Assembly: GCF_003148565.1 (NCBI RefSeq)
Contig: NZ_QGGL01000014.1
Coordinates: forward strand, 1-64,000
Source of the DNA: Tumebacillus permanentifrigoris
Lineage (GTDB): Bacteria > Bacillota > Bacilli > Tumebacillales > Tumebacillaceae
Direction: 5' to 3'
DNA length: 64,000 bases
Shown: positions 7,528 through 16,842 of the stretch, one piece after another
Layout of the letters: each line of letters starts with the position of its first letter
How positions within the stretch are numbered: position 1 is the first letter of the stretch
Translations under genes and position numbers: made by a program
The notes under the pieces: model-generated
Told to the model about the DNA's origin: nothing
The model's database searches: none
The model's input: the letters and a program-made list of their open reading frames with translations, nothing else

Positions 7528-8559
7528 GTGATCACACTACAAAACGTCCGCAAAGACTACCTCGTCGACAAAAAATCGATCACCGCACTGAAAAAAATCG
7601 ATCTGACCATCGAACGCGGTGAGATCTTTGGAATCATCGGCCACTCCGGCGCTGGGAAGTCTACGCTGATCCGCTGTATCAACTTGTTGGAACAGCCGAC
7701 TTCCGGTTCCGTTATCGTCGACGGCAAAGACCTGACCCAACTGTCACAAGGCGACCTGCAACGCGCTCGTCATGAGATCGGGATGATCTTCCAACACTTT
7801 AACTTGCTTGCGTCGGCGACGATCTACGAAAACATCGCCTTCCCACTGCGCCTCGCCAAGCGACCTGCGGCTGCTATCGACCGCAAAGTGCGCGAGTTGC
7901 TCGACTTAGTCGGACTCACCGATCATGCCACCAAGTACCCATCGCAACTCTCCGGGGGGCAAAAACAGCGCGTCGGCATCGCCCGCGCTCTAGCCAACGA
8001 CCCGAAAGTCCTGCTCTGTGACGAAGCAACCTCTGCACTCGACCCGATGACCACGCAGTCGATCCTGAAACTGCTCGCGGACATCAACAAAACACTTGGC
8101 CTCACGATCGTGCTGATCACCCACGAGATGCACGTGATCCGTGAAATCTGTGACCGCGTCGGGGTCATCGACGAGGGCGAGATCGTCGAAGTCGGACCTG
8201 TTGCAGAAGTGTTCCTCAAACCGCAGCAAAAAATCACGCAGGAGTTTGTCGAACAAGTCAGCGACTTCGACTTTCCCGAGGAACTGCTGGCGCAATACCT
8301 CCGCATGCCAGAGGCGGAACGCGCTCGACATCAAGTCGTGCAAGTTTCCTTTCTCGGGGACACCACGTTCCAGCCGGTGATGTTCCAAGTCCTGCAGGAA
8401 CATCCCGTCCAGTTCAACATCCTGCATGGCACGATCTCCCGGATCAAGGACACCCCGTTCGGACGACTCGTGTTGGAGATCACCGGAGACCCTGGCGCCG
8501 CACAAAAAGCCGTACAAAACCTGCAAGAACGCGGCTTGCAAGTGGAGGTGTTGCTGTAA
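7528..8559 (+). CDS. metN: methionine ABC transporter ATP-binding protein MetN
   Basis: ATPase of the D/L-methionine importer. Walker A GHSGAGKST and signature LSGGQKQR are followed by Walker B VLLCDEATSALD and an H-loop. The C-terminal roughly 100 residues form the ACT-like NIL domain that senses methionine in MetN proteins. The GTG at 7528 after AAGGAGGGG gives 343 residues, the usual MetN length; an ATG at 7501 would place the ribosome site inside the gene. Its stop overlaps the metI start by 1 nt. Controlled by the upstream S-box. Confidence 0.93.
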   Translation: MITLQNVRKDYLVDKKSITALKKIDLTIERGEIFGIIGHSGAGKSTLIRCINLLEQPTSGSVIVDGKDLTQLSQGDLQRARHEIGMIFQHFNLLASATIYENIAFPLRLAKRPAAAIDRKVRELLDLVGLTDHATKYPSQLSGGQKQRVGIARALANDPKVLLCDEATSALDPMTTQSILKLLADINKTLGLTIVLITHEMHVIREICDRVGVIDEGEIVEVGPVAEVFLKPQQKITQEFVEQVSDFDFPEELLAQYLRMPEAERARHQVVQVSFLGDTTFQPVMFQVLQEHPVQFNILHGTISRIKDTPFGRLVLEITGDPGAAQKAVQNLQERGLQVEVLL

Positions 8560-9230
8560 TGGACTTCAACGCACTGTTCGCCAATGTCGACTGGACGGAC
8601 ATCTGGAAAGCCTGTGGCGAGACCCTGTACATGGTGGGCCTGTCCACGTTGTTCACAGCCTTGATCGGTCTGCCGCTGGGCATCCTCGTCGTGCTGACCT
8701 CACCGGGTCACCTGTTGCAGAACCGCCCGGTGTTCGGCCTGCTGAGTTTCATCATCAACATCTTCCGCTCGATTCCGTTCATCATCCTGATGATCATGCT
8801 GATCCCGCTCACGCAGATCCTCGTCGGGACCTCGATTGGGGTGAGTGCTGCCATTCCACCACTGGTCATCGGCAGTGCGCCGTTTTTTGCCCGCCTCGTC
8901 GAAGTCTCGCTCCGAGAAGTGGACAAAGGCGTGATCGAAATGGCGCAATCGATGGGCGCTACGACCTGGCAGATCATCGCTCGGGTGTTGCTCCCAGAAG
9001 CGCGCTCTGGCATTATCGCAGGCATCACGATCACGATCGTCGCACTCGTCGGCTACACCGCGATGGCGGGTGTCATCGGCGGCGGCGGACTGGGTGACCT
9101 CGCGATCCGCTTCGGCTATCAGCGTTTCCAAACGGATGTCATGCTCGTCACCACCGTGATCATGATCCTGCTCGTTCAAGTGTTCCAAAGTGTCGGCGAT
9201 CGCTTCGTCCGCTACTTCAACCGCAAATAA
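8559..9230 (+). CDS. metI: methionine ABC transporter permease MetI
   Basis: The 223-residue membrane protein has about five hydrophobic segments and the binding-protein-dependent permease EAA loop (EMAQSMGATTWQIIARVLLP) that contacts the ATPase. It forms the membrane channel of the MetNIQ methionine importer. TAATG overlap with metN implies coupled translation, and metQ follows 30 nt later in the same operon. The length and order are those of standard metNIQ operons. Confidence 0.93.
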   Translation: MDFNALFANVDWTDIWKACGETLYMVGLSTLFTALIGLPLGILVVLTSPGHLLQNRPVFGLLSFIINIFRSIPFIILMIMLIPLTQILVGTSIGVSAAIPPLVIGSAPFFARLVEVSLREVDKGVIEMAQSMGATTWQIIARVLLPEARSGIIAGITITIVALVGYTAMAGVIGGGGLGDLAIRFGYQRFQTDVMLVTTVIMILLVQVFQSVGDRFVRYFNRK

Positions 9231-9260
9231 ATCCCCCAACTCGAAAGGAATGACCTACTT

Positions 9261-10091
9261 ATGAAAAAAGTAATCTTCAGCGCCCTGACTCTGCTCCTCT
9301 CCGCATCCCTGATCGGTTGCGGCACCTCTGCAAAAGACGCAACCCCAAGCACTACCGGCGGTGACAGCAAAGTCGTCACCCTGAAAGTCGGCGCGTCTCC
9401 AGTTCCGCACGAAGAGATCCTCAAGCAAGTCGCACCGCTGCTCGAAAAAGAAGGCGTGAAACTCGACATCGTCACCTTCAATGACTACGTACAACCGAAC
9501 CTCAAACTGGCAGACGGCACGCTGAACGCGAACTTCTTCCAACACGTTCCCTACCAAGAGACCTTCTCCAAGGAACACAAACTCGAGCTGACCGCCCTGA
9601 CCAAAGTTCACGTCGAACCGATCGGCGGCTACTCCAAAAAAATCAAAAACATCAGCGAACTCGCGGACGGCGCAAGCGTTGCGATCCCGAACGATGTCAC
9701 CAACGAAGGCCGCGTGCTCGCCTTACTCGACAAAAACAACCTGATCAAACTCAAAGCAGGCGTCGGCATCTCCGGCACCCTCAAGGACATCGTCGAAAAC
9801 AAAAAGAACCTCAAGTTCAAAGAACTTGAAGCAGCCATGCTCCCGCGCGTACTCCCAGAAGTCGATCTCGCGCTGATCAACACCAACTACGCGCTGGAAG
9901 CGAAACTCGTGCCGACCAAAGACGCGCTGATCCTCGAAGACAAAGATTCCCCGTATGCGAACGTCTTGACCGTCAACACCAAGGACAAAGACAACGAAGC
10001 ATTGAAAAAACTGGCGAAGGCGCTCAACTCGCCGGAGATCAAGAAATTCATCGAAGACAAGTACCAAGGCGCGATCGTGCCGGCGTTCTAA
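9261..10091 (+). CDS. metQ: methionine-binding lipoprotein MetQ
   Basis: The 276-residue substrate-binding protein begins with a lipoprotein signal ending in lipobox SLIGC. It belongs to the NLPA/MetQ family, seen in the VGASPVPHEEIL strand-loop and the FFQHVPYQ and VDLALINTNYAL segments that line the methionine site. It sits on the outer face of the membrane and feeds MetI/MetN. GAAAGGA precedes the ATG. Last gene of the S-box-controlled operon, closed by a terminator. Confidence 0.94.
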   Translation: MKKVIFSALTLLLSASLIGCGTSAKDATPSTTGGDSKVVTLKVGASPVPHEEILKQVAPLLEKEGVKLDIVTFNDYVQPNLKLADGTLNANFFQHVPYQETFSKEHKLELTALTKVHVEPIGGYSKKIKNISELADGASVAIPNDVTNEGRVLALLDKNNLIKLKAGVGISGTLKDIVENKKNLKFKELEAAMLPRVLPEVDLALINTNYALEAKLVPTKDALILEDKDSPYANVLTVNTKDKDNEALKKLAKALNSPEIKKFIEDKYQGAIVPAF

Positions 10092-10134
10092 TCTTTAATA
10101 GAAGAAACAACTTCCCTCCGCAGGGAGGAGAGCA

Positions 10135-10164
10135 GGTTCCGTCTTTGGACGGAGCCTTTTTTTT
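10135..10164 (+). terminator. terminator of metNIQ
   Basis: GGTTCCGTC / GACGGAGCC and eight Ts. A second small hairpin (CCCTCC GCA GGGAGG) precedes it. Confidence 0.88.
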
Positions 10165-10223
10165 ATCCCCAAAGGTACAATGAAGACAACAAATACGAGG
10201 GCTCACCAAGGAGGAAATCCATC

Positions 10224-11117
10224 ATGCTAAAAGCATTGCTCGGGCTTGCTCAGATCAAACAGGACGAAACGAAAACGGTAGAACTCACCCCGGTCGGTGC
10301 AGTCGACCGCTTGAAATTACATGTTCACAACGGGCGACTCGCCCTGCATGAGTGGGACGAATCGTACATCTCGGCGGAAGTGCGCGTCCGTGTACGCGGC
10401 GATGAGCACACGCCGATGGAGAACTTCTGGTCGTTGCGCCAAACGGGCAGTGAAGTGGTGTTCGAGCAAGAGATGACCCACAATAATTGGTTTCTGGGCT
10501 TACATGTCAGTGTCGATGTGCGCATGAACGTCCCGGCGGAGATCCTACAAGCCAACTTGAAGACGCACAACGGCCCGATCGAGGTCGACCTGTTCAACGG
10601 CGACCTCAGGGTGTTGACCCACAACGGCGCAATTCGCATCGCGGACGTCGAAGGCATGGTACATGCGCACACGCACAACGGCCAGATCGAAACGTTGCGC
10701 ATCGACGGTGACCTGACGCTCACGTCGCACAACGGCAAACTTGAGATCGACAAAGTGACGGGTCGCTTGCAGGCGAACACGCACAACGGACAGATCCAAG
10801 TCTGCGATTGTGGAAACAGCGTTTCGCTGACCACGCACAACGGGCAGATTTACGCGCAGCAAAACCAAGGGATTCAGAATTCGTGGGACCTCGTCACCCA
10901 CAACGGCAACATCCAGTGCTACGTGCCGCGCGATACGGATGCCACCTACAAGCTGCATACGACGAGTGGACGGATCAGCGGCGATGCTTTGCCTGTGCAA
11001 ACCTCCGGCTATGCACAGAAAATGACCGTCACGACAGGCAAAGGCACGCACCTGATCGACTTGCACACCAAGTCGGGCAATATCGAAGTCCGACAAAACA
11101 GAGCAGGAATGGAATGA
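10224..11117 (+). CDS. DUF4097-type beta-repeat protein
   Basis: The 297-residue protein has a repeating pattern centred on H-N-G (such as KTHNGPIEV, LTHNGAIRI, HTHNGQIE, TSHNGKLEI, NTHNGQIQV), recurring about every 18-20 residues from about 110 to 240. This is the right-handed beta-solenoid signature of DUF4097/YvlB-like putative adhesins. There is no signal peptide or membrane segment, so it is predicted cytoplasmic unless exported by a partner. A good site (AAGGAGGAAA) precedes the ATG. Bacillus relatives are linked with cell-envelope stress; a role here is unproven. Confidence 0.8.
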   Translation: MLKALLGLAQIKQDETKTVELTPVGAVDRLKLHVHNGRLALHEWDESYISAEVRVRVRGDEHTPMENFWSLRQTGSEVVFEQEMTHNNWFLGLHVSVDVRMNVPAEILQANLKTHNGPIEVDLFNGDLRVLTHNGAIRIADVEGMVHAHTHNGQIETLRIDGDLTLTSHNGKLEIDKVTGRLQANTHNGQIQVCDCGNSVSLTTHNGQIYAQQNQGIQNSWDLVTHNGNIQCYVPRDTDATYKLHTTSGRISGDALPVQTSGYAQKMTVTTGKGTHLIDLHTKSGNIEVRQNRAGME

Positions 11118-11166
11118 ATCCTGTCGAAATTCTCTATACTGTTTAGAGAGTTTGGAGGGGTCCGAC

Positions 11167-13836
11167 GTGAAGGCAAACATCAAGACAATCGCACCACTAT
11201 TGCTGACCACCGCACTTGTATGGCCGACGTCTCTGGCGTCGGCCCAAAGTGCGTCTACCATTACGGGCCTTGACATCGTCACACGTCAGGGCGACGGGTA
11301 TTATCATCCACAACAAGTGGCGATCGAACGCTCGTTAACGCCGGGCGAGAAGCGTCCTGAGTGGATACGCTATACAGACTTGTCCGCCAAGGACGTGTTC
11401 GGCATGGCACCGGTCGCAGGAACCAACCGTGTCTACGTGACCGACCGTTCCAACGCGACGATCTGGGAAGTCGATCCGGACAGCGGCCGTGAACTGCGGC
11501 AATTTGCACCTTCCACCAAGCCGTCTAACAACCTGCGCGGCATCGCGACAGGGTTGGGTGAGGACATTTTTGTCTACTACAACGGTGACGGGACGATCCA
11601 GCGTCTGCACAAGGACGGGACGGTCGTCGATTCTTGGAAAGCCCCGACGATCTACGGACACACCATGACCTACGTTGACGGCTATCTGTACCTGATGACC
11701 GACCGTGGGGAGATCTATGTGATCAACCCGACCAATCATGGCCTCGCCCGCCAGATCGATGTGAAAAATCCAGCCGGCGGCACATTTGGCGTCAATGCAA
11801 CGTTCGGGATCATGAATGATGGGCAGTACTGGAACATCGTCTCCGCGAACGACAGCGCGCAGATCTACCGCTACGACAGCAACTGGAATTTCCATGACAA
11901 GGTCAATCTCAAGATGTGGACGATGACCGGCGTGATCTGGAACGGGCGGGAGTACTACGCGCTGAACTTTGACAAGCGGGCGGTCTTCACGATCCGTGTT
12001 CAGGATGACGATGTTGGCGCGGTCGATCAGGCGACCACCGATCACTACCAATACATCGGCAACCTGATGACCACCAAGCGCGCATCTGAAGCGTTCCCGC
12101 AATTTGATGAGAAAAATACGTTGCTGCTCTATAACGATCCGGCGAGAATCACCGCCGACTTTTTAAAACCATACGCGTCCTACCTCGACAGATCAGGCAA
12201 GCGCGTCGGCAACCTGTTTGACTCGTTTTTGTTCCTGCCCAAAGGCCCGCGCTCCGAGTACTTGTCCACACACACTGACGAGTGGAACACGTACCTGACG
12301 AAGACGATCGGTGACATGAAAGTGCTGGATCAGGAGTGGTCCGACCACAACAAAGACCTCAAACAGACGGGCAAGGCGAAAATGTGGCTCTCCGTCCCCT
12401 ACCCGAGCGCCGATCTCAACCTGGCCACGCGCCAACAGATCGTGCACAGCTATATGGACAAAGCCAACCAACTGATCCACGACCAAGGTTTCAAAAACCT
12501 CGAATTCCGCGGCTTCTACTGGCACAACGAATCGGCGAATCACGGCGACGAATTGGTGATCGATTTCAACGAGTATGTGCATGCCAAAGGCTTGCTCTCG
12601 ATGTGGATTCCCTACCAGACAGCTGGCGAAGCGGTCAATTTCAAGGAACTCGGGTTCGATGAAGTGTTCCACCAGCCGAATTATTACCCGTTCAAAGGCT
12701 TCAGCTTCCCATCCAACCTCAACCGCTTCTACAATTTGACGTGGACAGGGGCGCGCTATGGCAAGGGCGTCGAATTGGAACTCGATCCCGACATCCTCGG
12801 CAGCGACTCGACCTATCGCGATCACTTCAAGGAATACTTGCACTACGGTCTCGCGCAAGGCTGGCTCAACGCCTCCACAGCCTTCTACGAAAATTCAGCG
12901 ATCAAGGGCCTCTACGACAAGCACGACCCGCTCTATGACACGATCTACCAGGCGTTGAATGGCAAGTACACTGAGCCAAACGTCAACGTCCTCAATTCAA
13001 CGGCGGGCATCTTGAGTTCCAGCCAAAGTCTTACCCTCCCGACGACCGCCAAATTGCGTTTGAACGTGCTGTCTGATCAACCTGCTAACATTCAGAAAGT
13101 CATCGTGCACACCGATGACAACAGCTCCAGCCCGATGACGTACATCGGCACGTTGCGCGCAGACGAGGAGTTGGCGGTCCACGGTGGCAAGTTGGTCAAG
13201 CAAGAGTTGGGCGGGGGCTCCGATTCCCTGCAACTGGGCTTCAACGTCACGCTGAACACACAGTTGCAAGTCTCGGTCGTGCCGAACAACCAGACTCCGT
13301 TTGTCGACGTGGCGAAGGGCAGTCCGGCCGTGCAGTCGATCATGGACCTGTCCAACCGCGGCATCCTCAACGGCATGCTGGAGGGAGGACAACTGAAGTT
13401 CCTACCAGACGGTCAGATCACCCGCGCACAGTTCGCCGTCATGTTAACCAATGCCTACAGCCTGAAAGCGAACAACCCGGTGACCTTCACCGACTCGGCT
13501 GACTCGTGGTTCACCCCTTATGTTGCGGCGGTGGCAGAGAGCGGGTACATGCAAGGCTATGGCAGTACGTTCGGCCCCGAAGACCCGATCACCCAAGAGC
13601 AAGTCGCGGCGATCATGGTGCGCGTTCTGAACAGACAAAACCAGACCGCCAAGACAGATGGTGTCACGATCGCCAACCAAGACCAGATCAGCAATTGGGC
13701 CTTGCAACAAGTGCTGGAAGGCAAGAAGCTCGGTCTCTATACGGACAGCTTCGGGTTCACCGGGTTCGCTCCACAGCTTCCGGCGAAGCGCGCAGACGTT
13801 GCCAACGTGCTGTTCAAAGCCCTCGGCGGTAAATAG
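11167..13836 (+). CDS. S-layer-homology surface protein with DUF4855-type domain
   Basis: 889 residues. A signal peptide ends around ASAQS. Residues about 30-330 look like a beta-propeller (repeated WEVD, YVDGYLYLM, WNIVSA strands), about 340-600 resemble DUF4855 (WLSVPYP, FYWHNESAN, FDEVFHQPNYYP), and three SLH modules fill about 710-885. SLH modules bind pyruvylated secondary cell-wall polymer, so the protein is expected on the cell surface. Trp, Tyr, Asp and Glu-rich stretches in the DUF4855 part suggest sugar binding or cleavage, not demonstrated. The GTG at 11167 follows GGAGGGG; an upstream TTG lies inside that site. Confidence 0.83.
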   Translation: MKANIKTIAPLLLTTALVWPTSLASAQSASTITGLDIVTRQGDGYYHPQQVAIERSLTPGEKRPEWIRYTDLSAKDVFGMAPVAGTNRVYVTDRSNATIWEVDPDSGRELRQFAPSTKPSNNLRGIATGLGEDIFVYYNGDGTIQRLHKDGTVVDSWKAPTIYGHTMTYVDGYLYLMTDRGEIYVINPTNHGLARQIDVKNPAGGTFGVNATFGIMNDGQYWNIVSANDSAQIYRYDSNWNFHDKVNLKMWTMTGVIWNGREYYALNFDKRAVFTIRVQDDDVGAVDQATTDHYQYIGNLMTTKRASEAFPQFDEKNTLLLYNDPARITADFLKPYASYLDRSGKRVGNLFDSFLFLPKGPRSEYLSTHTDEWNTYLTKTIGDMKVLDQEWSDHNKDLKQTGKAKMWLSVPYPSADLNLATRQQIVHSYMDKANQLIHDQGFKNLEFRGFYWHNESANHGDELVIDFNEYVHAKGLLSMWIPYQTAGEAVNFKELGFDEVFHQPNYYPFKGFSFPSNLNRFYNLTWTGARYGKGVELELDPDILGSDSTYRDHFKEYLHYGLAQGWLNASTAFYENSAIKGLYDKHDPLYDTIYQALNGKYTEPNVNVLNSTAGILSSSQSLTLPTTAKLRLNVLSDQPANIQKVIVHTDDNSSSPMTYIGTLRADEELAVHGGKLVKQELGGGSDSLQLGFNVTLNTQLQVSVVPNNQTPFVDVAKGSPAVQSIMDLSNRGILNGMLEGGQLKFLPDGQITRAQFAVMLTNAYSLKANNPVTFTDSADSWFTPYVAAVAESGYMQGYGSTFGPEDPITQEQVAAIMVRVLNRQNQTAKTDGVTIANQDQISNWALQQVLEGKKLGLYTDSFGFTGFAPQLPAKRADVANVLFKALGGK

Positions 13837-13891
13837 ATCGCGCAGGTAGATTGAAGCAACTAGAATGAAGCAACTAGGAAGGAATGACGAC

Positions 13892-14680
13892 ATGGATCTC
13901 GGAATGAAGGACAAAGTCGTGTTGGTCACAGCAGGCAGCAAAGGTCTCGGCCGCGCCGTGGCGTTGGAATTTGCCCGCGAAGGGGCAAGCGTGATGATCG
14001 CCTCGCGCAGTGAGGAAGAGTTGGCGAAGACCGCTCGAGAAATCGCAGGCGAGACAGGCGCAGCGGTGGACTTCTGCGTAACCGATCTCGGGAAGCGGGG
14101 CGACATCGACGCGCTGTTTGCAAAAACGCTAGAGCGGTTCCAGCGTCTCGATGTGCTCGTCACCAATGCGGGCGGCCCGCCGGCTGGGAACTTCGACAAC
14201 TTCGAAGACGACGTGTGGGAGCGCGTGTTCCAAGCCAACCTGATGAACGTCGTGCGCCTCGTGCGCGGGGCGTTGCCACACTTCCGCGCTGTCGGCGGCG
14301 GTCGGATCGTCAACATCACCTCGACGTCGATCAAGCAACCGATCGAAGGTCTGTTGCTCTCGAACACCTTCCGCGCGGGCGTCAACGCGCTGGCGAAGTC
14401 GCTCTCGGTGGAACTGGGTCCGGAAGGCATCCTCGTCAACACCATCGCCCCAGGTCGGATCTCCACCGACCGCATCCAAGAGCTGGACGGCTTGCGTGCC
14501 GCCGCTACCGACAGCACGAGCGAGCAAGTGCGTGAAGGCTTCGAGCGCCTGATTCCGGTCGGACGCTATGGTACGCCGGAGGAGTTCGCCCGCGCTGCCG
14601 TGTTCCTCGGTTCCCTGAGCAACACCTACGTCACGGGCCAATCCCTGCTCGTCGACGGCGGCATGGTGCGCGCGCTCTAG
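13892..14680 (+). CDS. SDR-family oxidoreductase with atypical active site
   Basis: The 262-residue Rossmann protein has the NAD(P) motif TAGSKGLG at about residue 14 and NAGG near 90. Where classical SDRs carry Y-x-x-x-K the sequence reads SNTFR, so both catalytic Tyr and Lys are replaced. This is the pattern of the FabG-like 'BKR-like' SDR subgroup known to lack the standard tetrad. Substrate unknown. The ATG at 13892 follows AGGAAGGA; an ATG 27 nt earlier lies before that site. The stop codon overlaps the next gene's GTG, suggesting coupling. Confidence 0.85.
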   Translation: MDLGMKDKVVLVTAGSKGLGRAVALEFAREGASVMIASRSEEELAKTAREIAGETGAAVDFCVTDLGKRGDIDALFAKTLERFQRLDVLVTNAGGPPAGNFDNFEDDVWERVFQANLMNVVRLVRGALPHFRAVGGGRIVNITSTSIKQPIEGLLLSNTFRAGVNALAKSLSVELGPEGILVNTIAPGRISTDRIQELDGLRAAATDSTSEQVREGFERLIPVGRYGTPEEFARAAVFLGSLSNTYVTGQSLLVDGGMVRAL

Positions 14681-15426
14681 TGCAACACTCGGAGCAAAAA
14701 ACGACCCGTACAGCCACGGCTGACGGGTCGAATTTCGAGCAAACGTCAAAAGACACACTTGCAGCGGAGTCTGCTTCCAGACACGGTCAGCGCCGTTTCC
14801 CCAAATGGTGGTTGCTGGTGGGCTATGTGCTGATCGGTGTGCTCGCCTTTCGCGACAAAGACACCTTGCTCGACTGGATTCACCAAGGCGGGAGCGACCA
14901 CGTGTTTTTGCTCTACCTTCTAGGCACGTTCTTTGCACTCGTCCCGGTGATGCCGTTTGGCGTCATCGGTGGGGTGATGGGGGCGACCTATGGCGTGTGG
15001 GCAGGCGGTGCGTTTAACTGGTCGGTGTCGTTGACCGGCTCCGTGCTGATGTTCCTCGCGTTTCGCTACCTGTTCGCGGAACGCGGGCGCCGGGCGCTCG
15101 AACGCTTTTCCACCGTGGAACGCTTCAATGAACGCCTTGAACAGAACGCCTTCCTCGCGATCCTGTTCACGCGGATGATCCCGATCGTGCCCGCCTACGT
15201 CGTCAACGTCTACGCCGCACTGGTCGGCGTGCCGTTTCGCACGTATCTATTCGCCAGCGCGATCGGGAAACTTCCTTCGAACTTCATGTTCGCCTACGTC
15301 GGGGAGCAGATGTTCACGTCCTGGCGCAACATCGGCCTCGTCATCATCGCCTACCTGCTGTTCCTCGGCCTCGTCTTCCTGTTCTACCGCCGCTGGACGC
15401 ACGTAAAAAAAGGATCTGTCAGCTAA
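14680..15426 (+). CDS. TVP38/TMEM64 (DedA-superfamily) membrane protein
   Basis: 248 residues with a charged N-terminal tail of about 40 and then five to six membrane segments. VPVMPFGVIGGVMGATYG and LFTRMIPIVPAYVVNVYAAL are the paired SNARE-associated (VTT) domain motifs, with the conserved F/R/P pattern. Relatives help lipid scrambling or undecaprenyl-phosphate handling at the membrane. The GTG start overlaps the SDR stop by 1 nt and has no clear Shine-Dalgarno of its own, so it is probably read through translational coupling. It ends inside a bidirectional terminator. Confidence 0.8.
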   Translation: MQHSEQKTTRTATADGSNFEQTSKDTLAAESASRHGQRRFPKWWLLVGYVLIGVLAFRDKDTLLDWIHQGGSDHVFLLYLLGTFFALVPVMPFGVIGGVMGATYGVWAGGAFNWSVSLTGSVLMFLAFRYLFAERGRRALERFSTVERFNERLEQNAFLAILFTRMIPIVPAYVVNVYAALVGVPFRTYLFASAIGKLPSNFMFAYVGEQMFTSWRNIGLVIIAYLLFLGLVFLFYRRWTHVKKGSVS

Positions 15427-15447
15427 GTGCTGGCAGATCCTTTTTTT
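15404..15447. terminator. bidirectional terminator between convergent genes
   Basis: AAAGGATCTGTCAGC / GCTGGCAGATCCTTT with A and T runs on both sides. Both convergent coding regions end within it. Confidence 0.9.
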
Positions 15448-16681
15448 CATGAGCAGCAGTCGTCGGGCTTGAACCGCTGACCGCTTGTTTTACATTGCGC
15501 GACTGTGTGAACGCCACCACCACCAGCAATCCGGCGATGATCGTATACCACCACGCCCCCCCGATATGCAGGAATGCGAATGCGCCGAGAATCGGCCCGA
15601 GCGCCCCGCAGATGCCCCAGTTGGCACCAAACACCGCAAAGTACCGGCCGATCTGCTCCGGCGGTGCCATCACCGAGATCGCTTTTTGGATCTGCGGCCC
15701 GTTCATCATCTCGCCCAGCGTGAACAGCACTTCCGCGAGGATGAACAGCACCAGCGCGTTCGACCAGCCGTAGCCGATCGCGGTGCCCGCCAGCAACAGA
15801 TAGGCGATCAGGATCACGCGTTGCATCGGGAATCGCTCCGAGAACTTGGCGATCAGGATCTGGCAGAGCACGACCATCGCTCCGTTGATCGTCATCAGCG
15901 TTGCGAACACATCGAGATAGTCCGCGCTGAACTGTGTCTTCAAATGCTGGGGGAAAACCGACTCCACCTGCGTGTACAACAGCGAGACCGGAAGCGACGA
16001 AGCTGCCATATAGAACAGCAACTTGTGATCACGGAAGCGCAGGCGTGGCTGCTTGGACTGAGGATCGCGCTTGGCAGTCTGCGCGCGCTGGCGAAGTTCC
16101 AACGACAACGTCTCAGGCACTTGCCAGAGGATCAGCAACGCGTACAGCAGCATCGCACCCGAACAGATCATGAACGCGATGTTCGGGTTGACCTTGTAGA
16201 TCGCGACACCGATCAGCGGGCCACAGGCGGCTCCGACATTCAGCGCCGTGTGCAACAGCGCGAACACTTCCGAACGGCGGTTCTCCGGCACGACATCGGT
16301 CACTTGCGCACTTGCCGCCGGGAAAAACAGCGTGCCGCCGATCCCGTTGAGGATCGTCAACAGAGCAAAGGAGAGCACCGAGTCCGCCCACATATAGCCC
16401 AAGATGGAAATGCCCTCAATCACCAACGCGGCGATCATCACCGGCTTGCGGCCATAGCGGTCCGCAAGCCCTCCCGCATACAGCCCGGCGATCAAACCCG
16501 TCAACGGCTGCAACCCGATGATCAACGCGGTGACCAACAGATCCCCATTCATCTTGTCAAACAGAAACAACGATAGGAACGGACGAATCATAAATCCGGC
16601 GATCGTTGTCATCACCGTTCCGATCACGCGAATCCAGACCGTGCGATCGTAACGGCTCAAAAGTCTCCTAACCCCTGTCAT
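15419..16681 (-). CDS. MFS transporter
   Basis: The 420-residue protein has about 12 hydrophobic segments and the MFS signature between helices 2 and 3 (GGLADRYGRKP). The pattern fits the drug/solute exporters of the MdtH/YfcJ type; the substrate cannot be told. The ATG at 16681 is preferred over one 36 nt upstream because GGGAAGG lies 7 nt before it. It is a single gene, convergent with the TVP38 gene, with the stop codon inside the shared terminator. Confidence 0.85.
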   Translation of the reverse strand: MTGVRRLLSRYDRTVWIRVIGTVMTTIAGFMIRPFLSLFLFDKMNGDLLVTALIIGLQPLTGLIAGLYAGGLADRYGRKPVMIAALVIEGISILGYMWADSVLSFALLTILNGIGGTLFFPAASAQVTDVVPENRRSEVFALLHTALNVGAACGPLIGVAIYKVNPNIAFMICSGAMLLYALLILWQVPETLSLELRQRAQTAKRDPQSKQPRLRFRDHKLLFYMAASSLPVSLLYTQVESVFPQHLKTQFSADYLDVFATLMTINGAMVVLCQILIAKFSERFPMQRVILIAYLLLAGTAIGYGWSNALVLFILAEVLFTLGEMMNGPQIQKAISVMAPPEQIGRYFAVFGANWGICGALGPILGAFAFLHIGGAWWYTIIAGLLVVVAFTQSRNVKQAVSGSSPTTAAHEKKDLPALS

Positions 16682-16785
16682 GTTGTACCTTCCCCTCTGA
16701 GGAGACAAACTCTTCAATTGTTTTCAGACAGTATACAGGATTTGGAACATAGGTGTCTAGAGCCCAAATTTACCTAGACAAGCGC

Positions 16786-16809
16786 ACATGGACGGCGGGC
16801 GCATATACT
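16786..16809 (+). promoter_or_regulatory. possible late-sporulation (sigma-K/E type) promoter
   Basis: CATATACT matches the CATANNNT -10 of mother-cell sigma factors, with an AC doublet about 14-15 nt upstream, which is slightly short. It lies 34 nt before the spore-coat-like gene. Weak evidence on its own. Confidence 0.35.
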
Positions 16810-16842
16810 GCCAGTGACATTTGACGAAGGAGGTCGAGCGGG

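Noticed and set aside
10560-10920. Possible CRISPR-like or DNA repeat in the DUF4097 gene
   Set aside because: The periodic CACAACGG strings come from the repeated H-N-G protein motif within one open frame; spacing and flanks do not fit CRISPR. No CRISPR array was found anywhere in the window.
15485-16576. Plus-strand frame opposite the MFS transporter
   Set aside because: Gln/Arg/His-rich nonsense composition typical of antisense reading of a membrane-protein gene.
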